27,180 bases of DNA from positions 1-27,180 of the forward strand of contig DASRZM010000118.1 in the NCBI GenBank assembly GCA_035686365.1, read 5' to 3'. The notes beneath the pieces were generated by a model. The model ran no database searches. It saw nothing but the letters and a program-made list of their open reading frames with translations, and was not told the origin of the DNA. Below are positions 1 to 8,087 of this stretch, piece after piece. Made by a program: the position numbers and the translations under genes. Position 1 is the stretch's first letter; the number at the start of each line of letters is the position of its first letter. Source of the DNA: DASRZM01 sp035686365 (lineage in GTDB: Bacteria; Pseudomonadota; Gammaproteobacteria; Xanthomonadales; Xanthomonadaceae).

Positions 1-107
1 CAGGCGTCCGCACAAGTCACCTGCGCACACTGTCAAAGATCCTGCAATCCCGGAAACCGCGGCCTGCGCCGCCGGCTCCTGCCCCATGGCATCTCGCTCA
101 GGGGAGC
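1..107 (-). promoter_or_regulatory. probable rRNA operon leader with boxA-like antitermination site
   Basis: Read on the minus strand, this stretch follows a consensus promoter and runs out of the window at position 1. It contains GATCTTTGACA (31-41), which resembles the boxA-like element (E. coli GCTCTTTAACA) found in the leader just before 16S rRNA genes, where Nus factors load for antitermination. No open frame with coding character lies here. I infer that a 16S gene begins a short distance beyond the left edge. The boxA match is imperfect, and the rRNA itself is not visible. Confidence 0.6.
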
Positions 108-112
108 CGCGC

Positions 113-140
113 ATTATACGTCCGGGTGCACTTGGGTCAA
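113..140 (-). promoter_or_regulatory. strong sigma-70 promoter firing leftward, probable rrn P1
   Basis: On the minus strand there is TTGACC (135-140), a 16-nt spacer, then a perfect TATAAT (113-118). GCGCGGC follows as a GC-rich discriminator, a feature of stringently controlled stable-RNA promoters. It is the best promoter match in the window, and lies 61 nt downstream of the tyrS stop on the same strand. With the leader beyond it, it is best read as an rRNA operon promoter. Stringent control by ppGpp/DksA is an inference from the discriminator only. Confidence 0.75.
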
Positions 141-201
141 CGACTTCGATGCCCTGCGGCGCGCCGTGGGACGCCTTGCCGCCGCCGTCCCCTGCCGCGG
201 T

Positions 202-1416
202 TCAGGATTCGCCCACCAGGCGCACCCGCGCGAAGCTGCGTTTGCCCAGCTGCAGCACGTGCTCGCCGCCGGGGACCAGCGCCAGATCGCGGTCCTCCAC
301 CACCACCCCGTCGACGCGCACACCCCGCTGGGCCAGCTTGCGCATGGCCTCGGAGGTGCTCGGCGCCAGTCCCACCTGCTTGAGCAGCACACCGATGCGC
401 ACCCCCTCGGGCGGCACCGCAAGTTCGGTGGTCGGCAGATCCTCCGGCACGTGGCCGCCGCGGATGGTCTGGTCCCAGTAGCGGATCGCCTCCCGGGCCG
501 CCGCCGCGTCGTGGAAGCGCGTGACCAGTTCCTGGGCCAGTTCGACCTTGCAGTCGCGCGCCTTGGCCTGACCGGCCTCGACCGCCGCGCGCATGCGCCC
601 GATCTGGGCCATGGACTTGTCGAAGCTCAGCAGCTCGTAGTACCGCCACATCAGCGGGTCGGAGATCGACATCACCTTGCCGAAGATGGTGTTGGCCGGT
701 TCGTTGATGCCGATGTAGTTGTCCAGCGACTTGGACATCTTCTGAACGCCGTCTGTGCCCTCGAGCAGCGGCATGGTCATGACGATCTGCGGCGGCTGGC
801 CGTAGTGTTCCTGCAGCTGGCGGCCGACCAGCAGGTTGAACTTCTGGTCGGTGCCGCCCAGCTCCACGTCGGCGCGCAGCGCCACCGAGTCGTAACCCTG
901 CACCAGCGGATACAGAAATTCGTGGATCGCGATCGGCTGCTGCGCGCCGTAGCGCTGGGCGAAATCGTCGCGCTCGAGCATGCGCGCCACGGTGTGCTGG
1001 GCGGCCAGCCGGATCATGTCGGCCGCGCCCATGGCGTCGAACCACTCGGAGTTGAAGCGGATCTGCGTACGCTCGCGGTCGAGCACCTTGAACACCTGGT
1101 CGGCATAGGTGCGCGCGTTCTGCGCGATCGCCTCGCGGGTGAGCGGCTTGCGGGTGACGTTCTTGCCGCTGGGGTCGCCGATCATCCCGGTGAAGTCCCC
1201 GATCAGGAACACCACCTCGTGCCCGAGATCCTGGAAGTGGCGCATCTTGTTGAGCACCAGGGTGTGCCCGATGTGCAGGTCCGGGGCGGTGGGGTCGAAG
1301 CCGGCCTTGATCCGCAGCGGGCGGCCGAGCCCGACCCGGGCCGCCAGTTCCTCGGGTTTCAGGATTTCCTCGGCGCCCCGGCCGAGCAGGTCGAGGGCCT
1401 CGTTCAGATTGCTCAC
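202..1416 (-). CDS. tyrS: tyrosyl-tRNA synthetase (TyrZ type)
   Basis: This 404-residue cytosolic class I aminoacyl-tRNA synthetase charges tRNA-Tyr with tyrosine in an ATP-dependent reaction. The HIGH motif is at residues 48-51 and KMSKS at 226-230. The KMSKS form and the length of about 400 residues match the TyrZ branch rather than E. coli TyrS, which has KFGKT. Tyrosine-pocket signatures such as GGTDQKFN (187-194) are present, and the C-terminal 60 or so residues form an S4-like RNA-binding domain. The start is GTG at 1416 with AGGA about 9 nt upstream. The gene is divergent from the M23 peptidase and points toward the probable rRNA operon. Confidence 0.97.
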   Translation of the reverse strand: MSNLNEALDLLGRGAEEILKPEELAARVGLGRPLRIKAGFDPTAPDLHIGHTLVLNKMRHFQDLGHEVVFLIGDFTGMIGDPSGKNVTRKPLTREAIAQNARTYADQVFKVLDRERTQIRFNSEWFDAMGAADMIRLAAQHTVARMLERDDFAQRYGAQQPIAIHEFLYPLVQGYDSVALRADVELGGTDQKFNLLVGRQLQEHYGQPPQIVMTMPLLEGTDGVQKMSKSLDNYIGINEPANTIFGKVMSISDPLMWRYYELLSFDKSMAQIGRMRAAVEAGQAKARDCKVELAQELVTRFHDAAAAREAIRYWDQTIRGGHVPEDLPTTELAVPPEGVRIGVLLKQVGLAPSTSEAMRKLAQRGVRVDGVVVEDRDLALVPGGEHVLQLGKRSFARVRLVGES

Positions 1417-1521
1417 GGAGTCGATTCCTGCATTGGTCGCGCGAGCGGGGGCTCAACGCGCTGTAGAAAGTTAATGACACGTTAAACGCTCGGATCGGGA
1501 AATTCCAGCATTCACAAGGGT

Positions 1522-1551
1522 TTGACGCGGCCTCCACGCGCTGTTTATGGT
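1522..1551 (+). promoter_or_regulatory. candidate promoter of the M23 peptidase-anmK operon
   Basis: TTGACG (1522-1527) and TATGGT (1546-1551) are separated by 18 nt. The -10 matches TATAAT at four of six positions, including the key T-A-T...T. It lies in the tyrS/peptidase divergent region. It would place the in-frame ATG at 1547 inside the -10 element, which argues for the downstream start at 1700 and a leader of about 140 nt. I saw no other convincing element in 1417-1699. Confidence 0.45.
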
Positions 1552-1699
1552 AGCGCCGGACTGTGCAGCAGGAAGCCGCCGCGTGAGATCGAGCCGGGGA
1601 GACGAGGGGGGCGTCGGGGGACGCCGGTGTCAGGCGGTGCGTCGGGCCAGGCTTCCGGCCCGGGCCCCGCGCAGCCCGCTGCCCGGGGCGCTGACCCGG

Positions 1700-2995
1700 A
1701 TGCGCCGCGAGCACTGGATCCTGGCCTCGACCTGCGCCGGGCTGGTCGTGCTGGTGGCGGCGATCGCGCCGGGCTTCGCCCAGGCCATGCGTGCCAGCGC
1801 CGAGCCCGAGCGCGAGACCCTGGCGCTGCGGCTGCCGGCGTTGCCGGCCGAGGCGCCGCCACTGTCCGACGACCTGTTCGTGACCGGCGCCGACCAGCAC
1901 TGGCGCACCGTGCGCGTGGAATCCGGGCAGTCGCTGGGCGACATCTTCGACGCGCAGGGCCTGTCGGCGGCGCAGCTCCATCGCCTGCTCGCGCACCCGA
2001 GCGCACGGCAGGCGCTGGCCCGCATCTACCCGGGCGACGAATTCGCATTCGAGATCGATGCCAGGGGCCGGTTGCGCGCCATGCAGTTCGACCGTGACGA
2101 GGGCACCCGCGTGGTGCTGCACTTCAGCGGCGAGAAGGTCAGCGAGCGCGTGATCGAGCGCGAGCTGCAGCACCGCGTGCAGTACGCGGCCGGCACCATC
2201 GAGGGCTCGCTGTATGCGGCCGGCCTGGATGCGGGCATGAGCGATGCCACCATCATGGCGCTGGCCAAGGTGTTCGGCTACGACATCGACTTCGCCCAGG
2301 ACCTGCGCCGGGGCGACCGCTTCAGCGTGGTCTACGACGAGGTCTGGCGCGACGGCGAGCGCCTGCGCAGCGGCGACATCCTGGCCGCGACCTTCGTCAA
2401 CCAGGGCCGCACCTACCAGGTGTTCCGCTACGAGTTCGCCGACGGCCGCCGCGACTACTACGACGCCGAGGGGCGGCCGGTGAAGAAGTCGTTCCTGCGC
2501 ATGCCCATCGAGTTCGCGCGGATCAGTTCGCGCTTCACCTCGGCGCGCAAGCACCCGGTGCTGGGACGCACGCGTGCCCACCGTGGCGTCGACTACGCGG
2601 CCAACTCGGGCACCCCGATCATGAGCGCCGGCGACGGCAAGGTCGGCTTCGTGGGCTGGAAGAGCGGCTACGGCCGCACCGTGATCGTCGACCACGGCCG
2701 CGGCTACACCACGCTGTACGCGCACATGTCGCGCTTCGGCAGGCACAAGATGGGTGCGCGCGTTCGCCAGGGCGATGTCATCGGTCACGTCGGCGCCTCC
2801 GGCCTGGCGACCGGTCCGCACCTGCACTACGAGTTCCGCGTCAAGGGCGTGCACCAGGATCCGCTGAAGGTGACGCTGCCCAAGCCCGAGCCGCTGCCGG
2901 CCAGCGAGCTGGCCCGCTTCCGTCTGCAGCAGGCGCCGATGTTCGCGCAGCTGCGGCTGGTCGCCGAGGGCACGACTTACGCCGCCGCGCGCTGA
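1700..2995 (+). CDS. M23 family murein endopeptidase (MepM-like)
   Basis: The product is 431 residues. The N-terminus is a membrane anchor or uncleaved signal (residues 6-28). A LysM/OapA-like peptidoglycan-binding segment follows at about 71-115. The C-terminus is a peptidase M23 (LytM) domain at about 275-390 with the zinc and catalytic residues in place: H294 and D298 (HRGVDYA), H342 (YAHMSR) and H374/H376 (GPHLHYE). Such enzymes cut peptidoglycan cross-links in the periplasm to allow wall expansion. The frame extends back to 1547, but that region is Arg/Gly-rich and overlaps a likely promoter, so ATG 1700 just before the membrane segment is preferred. anmK follows after 13 nt, so the two are probably co-transcribed. 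Whether the protein is active on DD cross-links like E. coli MepM is inferred from domain layout. Confidence 0.93.
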   Translation: MRREHWILASTCAGLVVLVAAIAPGFAQAMRASAEPERETLALRLPALPAEAPPLSDDLFVTGADQHWRTVRVESGQSLGDIFDAQGLSAAQLHRLLAHPSARQALARIYPGDEFAFEIDARGRLRAMQFDRDEGTRVVLHFSGEKVSERVIERELQHRVQYAAGTIEGSLYAAGLDAGMSDATIMALAKVFGYDIDFAQDLRRGDRFSVVYDEVWRDGERLRSGDILAATFVNQGRTYQVFRYEFADGRRDYYDAEGRPVKKSFLRMPIEFARISSRFTSARKHPVLGRTRAHRGVDYAANSGTPIMSAGDGKVGFVGWKSGYGRTVIVDHGRGYTTLYAHMSRFGRHKMGARVRQGDVIGHVGASGLATGPHLHYEFRVKGVHQDPLKVTLPKPEPLPASELARFRLQQAPMFAQLRLVAEGTTYAAAR

Positions 2996-3008
2996 GACGC
3001 ACCGGCGC

Positions 3009-4112
3009 GTGTCGCGCGCGCTCTACATCGGGCTGATCTCCGGCACCAGCGCCGACGGCATCGACGCTGTGCTGGTCCGCTTTGCGCCGGCGCTGCAGGT
3101 GCTGGCGGCGTTGAGCCTGCCCTATCCGCACGACCTGCGCGCGCGCCTGCTGGACCTGGCGCAGGCACCGGCGCCGGTCCTTTCGCTGGACGAGCTCGGC
3201 CACCTGGATGCGCGCCTGGGCGAGGCCTTTGCCGAGGCGGCGCTGGCGGTGCTCCAGGCCGCTGGCGCGGGCGCCGCGCAGGTGGCCGCGATCGGCTCCC
3301 ATGGACAGACCCTGCGGCACCGCCCCGACCCGCCGCACGCCTTCTCGCTGCAGCTGGGGGATCCGGCCCGGATCGCCGAGCGCACCGGCATCACCACGGT
3401 GGCCGACTTCCGTCGCCGCGACATTGCCGCCGGGGGGCAGGGCGCGCCGCTGATGCCGGCCTTCCATGCCGCCTTCCTGGCCGATGCGCGCGAACCGCGC
3501 GCGGTGCTGAACCTGGGCGGCATCGCCAACCTGACCCTGCTGCCGGTCCGGGGGGCGGTCACCGGATTCGACACCGGGCCCGGCAACGCACTGCTCGATG
3601 CCTGGATCGAGCGGCAACGCGGCGAACGCTTCGACCGCGACGGCGACTATGCGCGCAGCGGCACGGTCGATGCCGCGCTGCTGCAGCGGCTGCTCGCCGA
3701 TCCCTGGTTCGCGGCGCCGCCGCCCAAGAGCACCGGTCGCGAAGTGTTCCACCTTCACTGGTTGCAGGCGGGGCTGGCCGGGGCGCCGGCCGCGGCCGAC
3801 GTCCAGGCCACGCTGCTGGAGCTCACCGCCGCCAGCGTCGCGGTGCAGTTGCGTGCACGGCAACCGGACACAGCCCGGCTGCTGGTATGCGGCGGCGGCG
3901 TCCACAACCGCGCGCTGATGGCCCGGCTGGACGCGCATCTGGCACCGATCGGGGTGGAGTCCACTGCAGTCCACGGACTGGATCCGGACCATGTCGAGGC
4001 CACGGGCTTCGCCTGGCTGGCGCAGCGCACGCTGGCCGGTGAGGCCGGCAACCTGCCGGCGGTCACCGGGGCGGCCGGCGCACGCGTGCTCGGCGCGATC
4101 CACCACGCCTGA
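3009..4112 (+). CDS. anmK: anhydro-N-acetylmuramic acid kinase
   Basis: AnmK phosphorylates and opens the 1,6-anhydro ring of anhydroMurNAc released from the wall, giving MurNAc-6-phosphate, a cytosolic step of peptidoglycan recycling. The 367-residue product has the ATP-binding GTSADGIDA motif near the N-terminus (12-20), the conserved block around GFDTGPGN (about 185-192) and a late GGGVHN segment, in the ASKHA-kinase order. Length matches the family (E. coli 369). The start is GTG 3009. An upstream start is excluded by the peptidase stop 13 nt away. The endopeptidase before it and the AmpG permease nearby fit a recycling role. Confidence 0.96.
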   Translation: MSRALYIGLISGTSADGIDAVLVRFAPALQVLAALSLPYPHDLRARLLDLAQAPAPVLSLDELGHLDARLGEAFAEAALAVLQAAGAGAAQVAAIGSHGQTLRHRPDPPHAFSLQLGDPARIAERTGITTVADFRRRDIAAGGQGAPLMPAFHAAFLADAREPRAVLNLGGIANLTLLPVRGAVTGFDTGPGNALLDAWIERQRGERFDRDGDYARSGTVDAALLQRLLADPWFAAPPPKSTGREVFHLHWLQAGLAGAPAAADVQATLLELTAASVAVQLRARQPDTARLLVCGGGVHNRALMARLDAHLAPIGVESTAVHGLDPDHVEATGFAWLAQRTLAGEAGNLPAVTGAAGARVLGAIHHA

Positions 4113-4145
4113 GCTCCGGCACCCGGGCGGGCGACCGCGCTGCGA

Positions 4146-4403
4146 TCAGTAAGGCTTTTCGTCGGGGAGCTGGTCGAGCGCCTTGAGGGCCTCGTCGAAG
4201 GCCTTGGCTTCCTCGTCCTCGAAAGCTCCGGCCAGTCGCGCGATGTCGCCGGGGACCGGCGGCGGTTCCGGCTCGATGATGCCCAGACCCTGCTTGAGCA
4301 GCTGCAGGATCACATCGTTGATCGGCCAGCCGCGGTCGCGCGCCAGGCGCTTGATCTGCTCGGCGATCGCAGGGTCGATGTCGCGGATGAGGAAATCCGG
4401 CAT
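4146..4403 (-). CDS. small ribbon-helix-helix-like protein
   Basis: This 85-residue protein begins with a short strand-like stretch (DFLIRDIDPAI, 3-13) and two helices (14-25 and 28-40, joined at RGWPIND). That layout suits an Arc/FitA-type ribbon-helix-helix DNA-binding fold. A Pro-rich linker (44-51) and an acidic C-terminal helix (55-80) follow. Such proteins are usually small transcription repressors or antitoxins. No toxin-like gene lies beside it: the neighbours are anmK (convergent) and the permease upstream on the same strand, 67 nt away. ATG 4403 starts the recognisable domain. Upstream in-frame sequence overlaps the permease gene out of frame and is rejected. Fold assignment is by eye, and targets are unknown. 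Confidence 0.7.
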   Translation of the reverse strand: MPDFLIRDIDPAIAEQIKRLARDRGWPINDVILQLLKQGLGIIEPEPPPVPGDIARLAGAFEDEEAKAFDEALKALDQLPDEKPY

Positions 4404-4470
4404 GGGGGGCTTCAGACGTCGATGACCGTTGGCCGTCCCGGTCCCCTCTCCGCGCGGCGGGGAAACCATA

Positions 4471-5781
4471 TCATGGCGGCCGCGGCCGGCTAAGCCTCGG
4501 CCACAGCCAGGCCAGCAGCAGCAGAGTGGGGACCACCGACAGGGTACTGAGCACGAAGAAGCCGGTGTAACTCCAGGCCTCGACGATGAACCCGCCGACC
4601 CCGCCCACCAGCTTTCCGGGCAGGTTCGCCAGCGACGAGAGCAGCGCGTACTGGGTGGCAGTGAAGTGGCGGTCGGCCAGGCTCGAGAGGAAGGCGACCA
4701 GTACGGTCCCGGCAAAGCCCTGCGAGAGGTTGTCGCCGGAGATCGCCGCCACGAAGGTCCACAGCTCGCCCGGATGCAGCGACATCAGGATGAACAGCAG
4801 GTTGGAGCCGGCCACGGCGATGGCGGCGATCAGCAGCAGCACCCGCAGTCCGAGCGTGGTGACAGCCACGCCGCCCAGGAACGCGCCGGCCAGACCCATG
4901 ACCACTCCGTAGACTTTCGAGACGGTCGCGATGTCGGCCTTGCTGAAGCCGGTGTCCAGATAGAACGGTCCGGCGATCGCGAGCATCTGGTCGGGCATCT
5001 TGTACAGCCCGATGAACGCCAGCAGCACCACGCCCAGCAACCAGCCGTGGCGGTGGAAGAATTCCAGGAACGGCTGCACGTAGGCGGCGAAGAAACCGGG
5101 CACGGGTTCGGCTGCGATCGTCGCGCTCACGTCCGGCTCGCGCGCCAGCAGCGTGGCCATCGCCGGTATCAGCGCCAGGCCCGCCATGACCAGGTAGCCG
5201 GTGCGCCAGCCGGAGATCTCGGCCAGATACAACACCAGGGCCCCGCCGCACAGCTGCAGTCCGATCCGGTAGCCCAGCGTATAGGTCGCCGCCAGCGCGC
5301 CCTGCTCGTGCAAGGGTGCGATCTCGATGCGGTAGGCGTCGACCATCGTGTCCTGCGTGGCGCCGGCCATCGCGGTGATGCCCAACAGCACCAGGAACAC
5401 GGCGACCGATACGTCGGGTCCCGTGACCGCCATCGCCGCCAGCCCCCCGGCCACGCCCAGCTGCGCCAGCAGCAGCCACCCGCGGCGGCGGCCAAGGCGA
5501 CCGACCAGCGGTGCGCGCCATGCGTCCAGCGCCGGCGCCCAGGCGAACTTGAACACGTAGAAGAAGGTCAGGTAGCTGACCAGGCCGATCGGCCCCAGCG
5601 CCCAGCCCGCATCGCGCAGCCAGATCGCCACCGTGTTGCCGACCAGGAAGAACGGCAGTCCACAGCCGAAGCCGAACACGAACATCGTGAACGCCGCACG
5701 CGAGGCGAACGGCGCCAGCGCGCGGCGCGCGCGCGAGGGCCCGGCAACGGCTTTCTCAGCGGCCACGTCCTGGTCTTCCAC
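4471..5781 (-). CDS. ampG: AmpG-type muropeptide permease (MFS)
   Basis: This 436-residue inner-membrane transporter of the major facilitator superfamily has hydrophobic segments throughout. The first (31-55) carries GFGCGLPFFL. It is followed by YVFKFAWAPALD (75-86) and QDTMVDAYRIE (143-153), which closely parallel the AmpG blocks YVFKFLWSPLMD and QDIVFDAW. AmpG imports anhydromuropeptides for recycling and often sets AmpC beta-lactamase induction. Start GTG 5781 overlaps xthA by 26 bases, and a second GTG at 5766 would reduce this to 11. It lies downstream of xthA and probably shares its transcript. AnmK next door supports the muropeptide assignment over a generic MFS call. Confidence 0.88.
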   Translation of the reverse strand: MEDQDVAAEKAVAGPSRARRALAPFASRAAFTMFVFGFGCGLPFFLVGNTVAIWLRDAGWALGPIGLVSYLTFFYVFKFAWAPALDAWRAPLVGRLGRRRGWLLLAQLGVAGGLAAMAVTGPDVSVAVFLVLLGITAMAGATQDTMVDAYRIEIAPLHEQGALAATYTLGYRIGLQLCGGALVLYLAEISGWRTGYLVMAGLALIPAMATLLAREPDVSATIAAEPVPGFFAAYVQPFLEFFHRHGWLLGVVLLAFIGLYKMPDQMLAIAGPFYLDTGFSKADIATVSKVYGVVMGLAGAFLGGVAVTTLGLRVLLLIAAIAVAGSNLLFILMSLHPGELWTFVAAISGDNLSQGFAGTVLVAFLSSLADRHFTATQYALLSSLANLPGKLVGGVGGFIVEAWSYTGFFVLSTLSVVPTLLLLAWLWPRLSRPRPP

Positions 5782-6559
5782 GCTGCGGCCAGCGGTAGTC
5801 CACGGTGAACGGCGCGTGGTCGGAAAAGCGCGCCTCGCGGTAGATCGAGCAGTCCATCACCCGCTCTCCGAGCTGCGGGGTCACCAGCTGGTAGTCGATG
5901 CGCCAGCCCACGTTCTTCGCACGCGCCTGGCCGCGGTTAGACCACCAGGTGTACTCGTCGGTGGCTTCGGGCCTGAGCGCGCGGAAGCTGTCGCACCAGC
6001 GATCCTGGCACAGCAGCGCCTCGATCCAGGCGCGCTCGGCGGGCAGGCAACCGGAGTTCTTCTGGTTCGAGCTCCAGTTCCTGATGTCGTTGCGGGTATG
6101 CACGATGTTCCAGTCGGCGCACAGCACGTACTGCCGGCCCGATGCCAGCCACTTCCGGAACAGCGGCCGCAGCCGCTCCAGGGCTTCGAACTTGAACTGC
6201 TGGCGCTGCTCGCCCGAGGAGCCCGAGGGCAGGTACAGCGACACCACGCTGAGCTCGCCGAAGCGCGCTTCCAGGTAGCGGCCCTCCTGATCGAACGGCG
6301 CCCACCCCAGTGTATCGAGCACGGTGTCGGGCTTGCGCCGGCAGTACAGGGCCACGCCGCTGTAGCCACGCCGCGTCACCGCGTCGTTGAAGTACACGCG
6401 GTAGCCCGGCGGTCGATAGACCCCGTCGCCGAGCTGGTGCTCCTGGGCCTTGGTCTCCTGCACGCATAGCACGTCGGCGCGCTGGCCCGCGAACCAGTCG
6501 AAGAAGCCCTTGCTGGCGGCCGAGCGCAGTCCGTTGGCGTTGAAGGTGATGATGCGCAT
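5756..6559 (-). CDS. xthA: exodeoxyribonuclease III / AP endonuclease
   Basis: This 267-residue metal-dependent exonuclease-endonuclease-phosphatase enzyme cleaves abasic sites and 3' ends in base-excision repair. Visible active-site blocks are the metal ligand E35 in VQETKA, the tyrosine of SLYLPSGS (Y109), CADWNIVHTRNDIRNW with D149 and N151, the WRIDY segment (219-223) and the final SDHAP (D247, H248). Length equals E. coli XthA (268). Start ATG 6559 is fixed by the conserved first residues MRIITFNANG. The bases directly upstream are heptad repeats and hold no Shine-Dalgarno sequence. It is divergent from pyrE and overlaps ampG downstream. Confidence 0.96.
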   Translation of the reverse strand: MRIITFNANGLRSAASKGFFDWFAGQRADVLCVQETKAQEHQLGDGVYRPPGYRVYFNDAVTRRGYSGVALYCRRKPDTVLDTLGWAPFDQEGRYLEARFGELSVVSLYLPSGSSGEQRQQFKFEALERLRPLFRKWLASGRQYVLCADWNIVHTRNDIRNWSSNQKNSGCLPAERAWIEALLCQDRWCDSFRALRPEATDEYTWWSNRGQARAKNVGWRIDYQLVTPQLGERVMDCSIYREARFSDHAPFTVDYRWPQRGRPGRGR

Positions 6560-6562
6560 GCG

Positions 6563-6604
6563 TCAGGGTTCAGGGCTCAGGGCTCAGAGGTCAGGGCTCA
6601 GGCA
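6563..6604. repeat. heptad tandem repeat array, unit TCAGGGC
   Basis: Six consecutive 7-nt units: TCAGGGT, TCAGGGC, TCAGGGC, TCAGAGG, TCAGGGC, TCAGGCA. The array ends 3 nt before the xthA start codon and forms the whole proximal 5' leader of that gene. On the opposite strand the unit permutes to CCCTGAG, related to the CCCGAGT and CCCTGCT units of the other two arrays in this window. Confidence 0.9.
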
Positions 6605-6706
6605 GCAAGCGGCCGATCCTCCGGGTTGCCTCGAAAGCCCGCGAGCTTACCGGATGCACTGCGTTCCCTGCCCGTTGCACTCGGCGGCCCCGCACGGCAC
6701 GCTCTT

Positions 6707-6748
6707 CCCGAGTCCCGAGTCCCGAGTCCCGAGTCCCGAGCCCCGAGC
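6707..6748. repeat. heptad tandem repeat array, unit CCCGAGT
   Basis: Four CCCGAGT units followed by two CCCGAGC units, with no interruption. The array ends 5 nt before the pyrE ATG, so the position normally holding a Shine-Dalgarno sequence is repeat. The 102 nt between this array and the xthA-side array (6605-6706) must hold the divergent promoters, but no hexamer pair stands out there. Confidence 0.92.
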
Positions 6749-6753
6749 CCCCG

Positions 6754-7389
6754 ATGTCCTACCGCACCCGCTTCCTCGAGCTCGCGCTCGAATGCGACGC
6801 CCTGCGCTTCGGCCAGTTCACGCTCAAGTCCGGGCGGGTGAGCCCGTACTTCTTCGACGCCGGGCGGTTCCGCAGCGGGGCGGTGCTGGCCCGGCTGGCC
6901 GGGTGCTATGCCGACGCGGTCGAGGCCGCCGGAATCCGCTTCGACATGCTCTTCGGCCCCGCCTACAAGGGCATTGCGCTGGCCACCGCGCTGGCACTGG
7001 AGTTCGCCCGCCGCGGCCGCGACCTGCCGCTGGCCTTCGACCGCAAGGAAGCCAAGGACCACGGCGAGGGTGGGCGGCTGATCGGCGCCCCGCCGGCCGG
7101 GCGGGTGCTGGTGGTGGACGATGTGGTCACCGCCGGCACCGCGGTGCGCGCCGCGCTGGCGCTGCTGCGCGGGGCCGGGGCGCAGCCGTGCGCCCTGGTG
7201 ATCGGCCTGGATCGGCGCGAGCGCGGCGATGGCCCGCACTCGGCGGTCCGCGACCTGAACGAACGTGAAGGCATCGAGGTGATCGCCGTCGCGGATCTGG
7301 ATGATCTCCTGCAATTCGCCGCCGAACGGCCGGCCCTGGCGGTCCACCGCGAAGCGCTGATGGCGTATCGTGTGCGCCATGGTGTCTGA
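6754..7389 (+). CDS. pyrE: orotate phosphoribosyltransferase
   Basis: PyrE converts orotate and PRPP to OMP in de novo pyrimidine synthesis, in the cytosol. The 211-residue product matches E. coli PyrE in length (213) and order of blocks: FTLKSGRVSPYFF (22-34), the flexible catalytic loop FDRKEAKDHGEGG (95-107) and the PRPP-binding motif VLVVDDVVTAGTA (118-130). ATG 6754 is fixed by the conserved N-terminus. No Shine-Dalgarno sequence is visible because heptad repeats fill the leader. The DUF4124 gene follows after 15 nt and is probably co-transcribed. Confidence 0.97.
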   Translation: MSYRTRFLELALECDALRFGQFTLKSGRVSPYFFDAGRFRSGAVLARLAGCYADAVEAAGIRFDMLFGPAYKGIALATALALEFARRGRDLPLAFDRKEAKDHGEGGRLIGAPPAGRVLVVDDVVTAGTAVRAALALLRGAGAQPCALVIGLDRRERGDGPHSAVRDLNEREGIEVIAVADLDDLLQFAAERPALAVHREALMAYRVRHGV

Positions 7390-7404
7390 ACGGGAATCGA
7401 GGCG

Positions 7405-8052
7405 ATGATCCGCATCCTGGCAGCGGCCCTGGCCGCGACGATGGCGCTGGCCTGCGGCGGCGCCGAAGCACAGAAGCTGTATCGCTGGGTCGACAAGGAC
7501 GGCAAGGTCCGTTACAGCGACGCGCTGCCGCCCGAGGCGGTCGACCAGGCGCGCGAGGAACTCAACAAGCAGGGCATGGCCGTCAAGCGCGTGGACCGCG
7601 CGATGACGCCGGAGGAACGCGCCGAGCTGGAAGCGGCAGCGGCCAGCCAGGCCCGCCGCGAGCAGCTGCAGGCCGAGCAGGCCAAGCGCGACCACATCCT
7701 GCTGGCCTCGTATCCGCGCGAATCGGACCTGGCGCGCAGCTACCAGGAGCGGTTCGACCTGGTCGCACAGTCGGTCACGACGGCCCGCATGGGCATCGAG
7801 GAGCAGTCCAAGGCCCTGGACCAGCTGCTGCAGCATGCGGCCACGCGCGAGCGCAACGGCCAGCCGGTTCCGGAGGACATCGTGGGGCGCATCCGGTCGG
7901 TGCGGGACCAGGTCGAGCAGCAGCAGAACTACCTGACCCGTCGCGAGGCCGAGCGCGTGGCCCTGGACGAGGAGTTCCAGGACATGCTCGAGCGCTACCG
8001 CGAACTGCGCGAGCGCGCCGACGCCGAAGCTGCGGCCAAAGCCTCGGGCTGA
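7405..8052 (+). CDS. DUF4124 periplasmic protein with coiled coil
   Basis: The product is 215 residues. A signal peptide (1-23, cleavage after AEA before QKLYRW) leads into a DUF4124 module (about 24-60) with the typical YRWVDKDGKVRYSDALPP pattern of an aromatic-rich small beta domain. The rest (about 68-212) is charged, helical and heptad-like, probably a long coiled coil. A cysteine at 17 (ALACGG) is a poor lipobox, so signal peptidase I processing is favoured. Function is unknown. DUF4124 proteins are common envelope proteins of gammaproteobacteria. It sits 15 nt after pyrE, but I see no functional link to pyrimidine synthesis. Confidence 0.85.
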   Translation: MIRILAAALAATMALACGGAEAQKLYRWVDKDGKVRYSDALPPEAVDQAREELNKQGMAVKRVDRAMTPEERAELEAAAASQARREQLQAEQAKRDHILLASYPRESDLARSYQERFDLVAQSVTTARMGIEEQSKALDQLLQHAATRERNGQPVPEDIVGRIRSVRDQVEQQQNYLTRREAERVALDEEFQDMLERYRELRERADAEAAAKASG

Positions 8053-8087
8053 TCCCCCGCCCCCGGCCACCGGGACACGGCGCCAGA

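Noticed and set aside
1547..1699. Upstream extension of the M23 peptidase frame
   Set aside because: The ATG at 1547 lies in a likely -10 element, the encoded stretch is Arg/Gly-rich without a signal, and ATG 1700 immediately precedes the membrane anchor.
4113..4145. Possible bidirectional terminator between anmK and the small RHH-like gene
   Set aside because: Only GC-rich sequence without a clear stem or T-run was found in this 33-nt gap.
6563..6748. Tandem arrays considered as CRISPR
   Set aside because: The unit is 7 nt with no spacers and no cas genes are present; these are simple heptad repeats.
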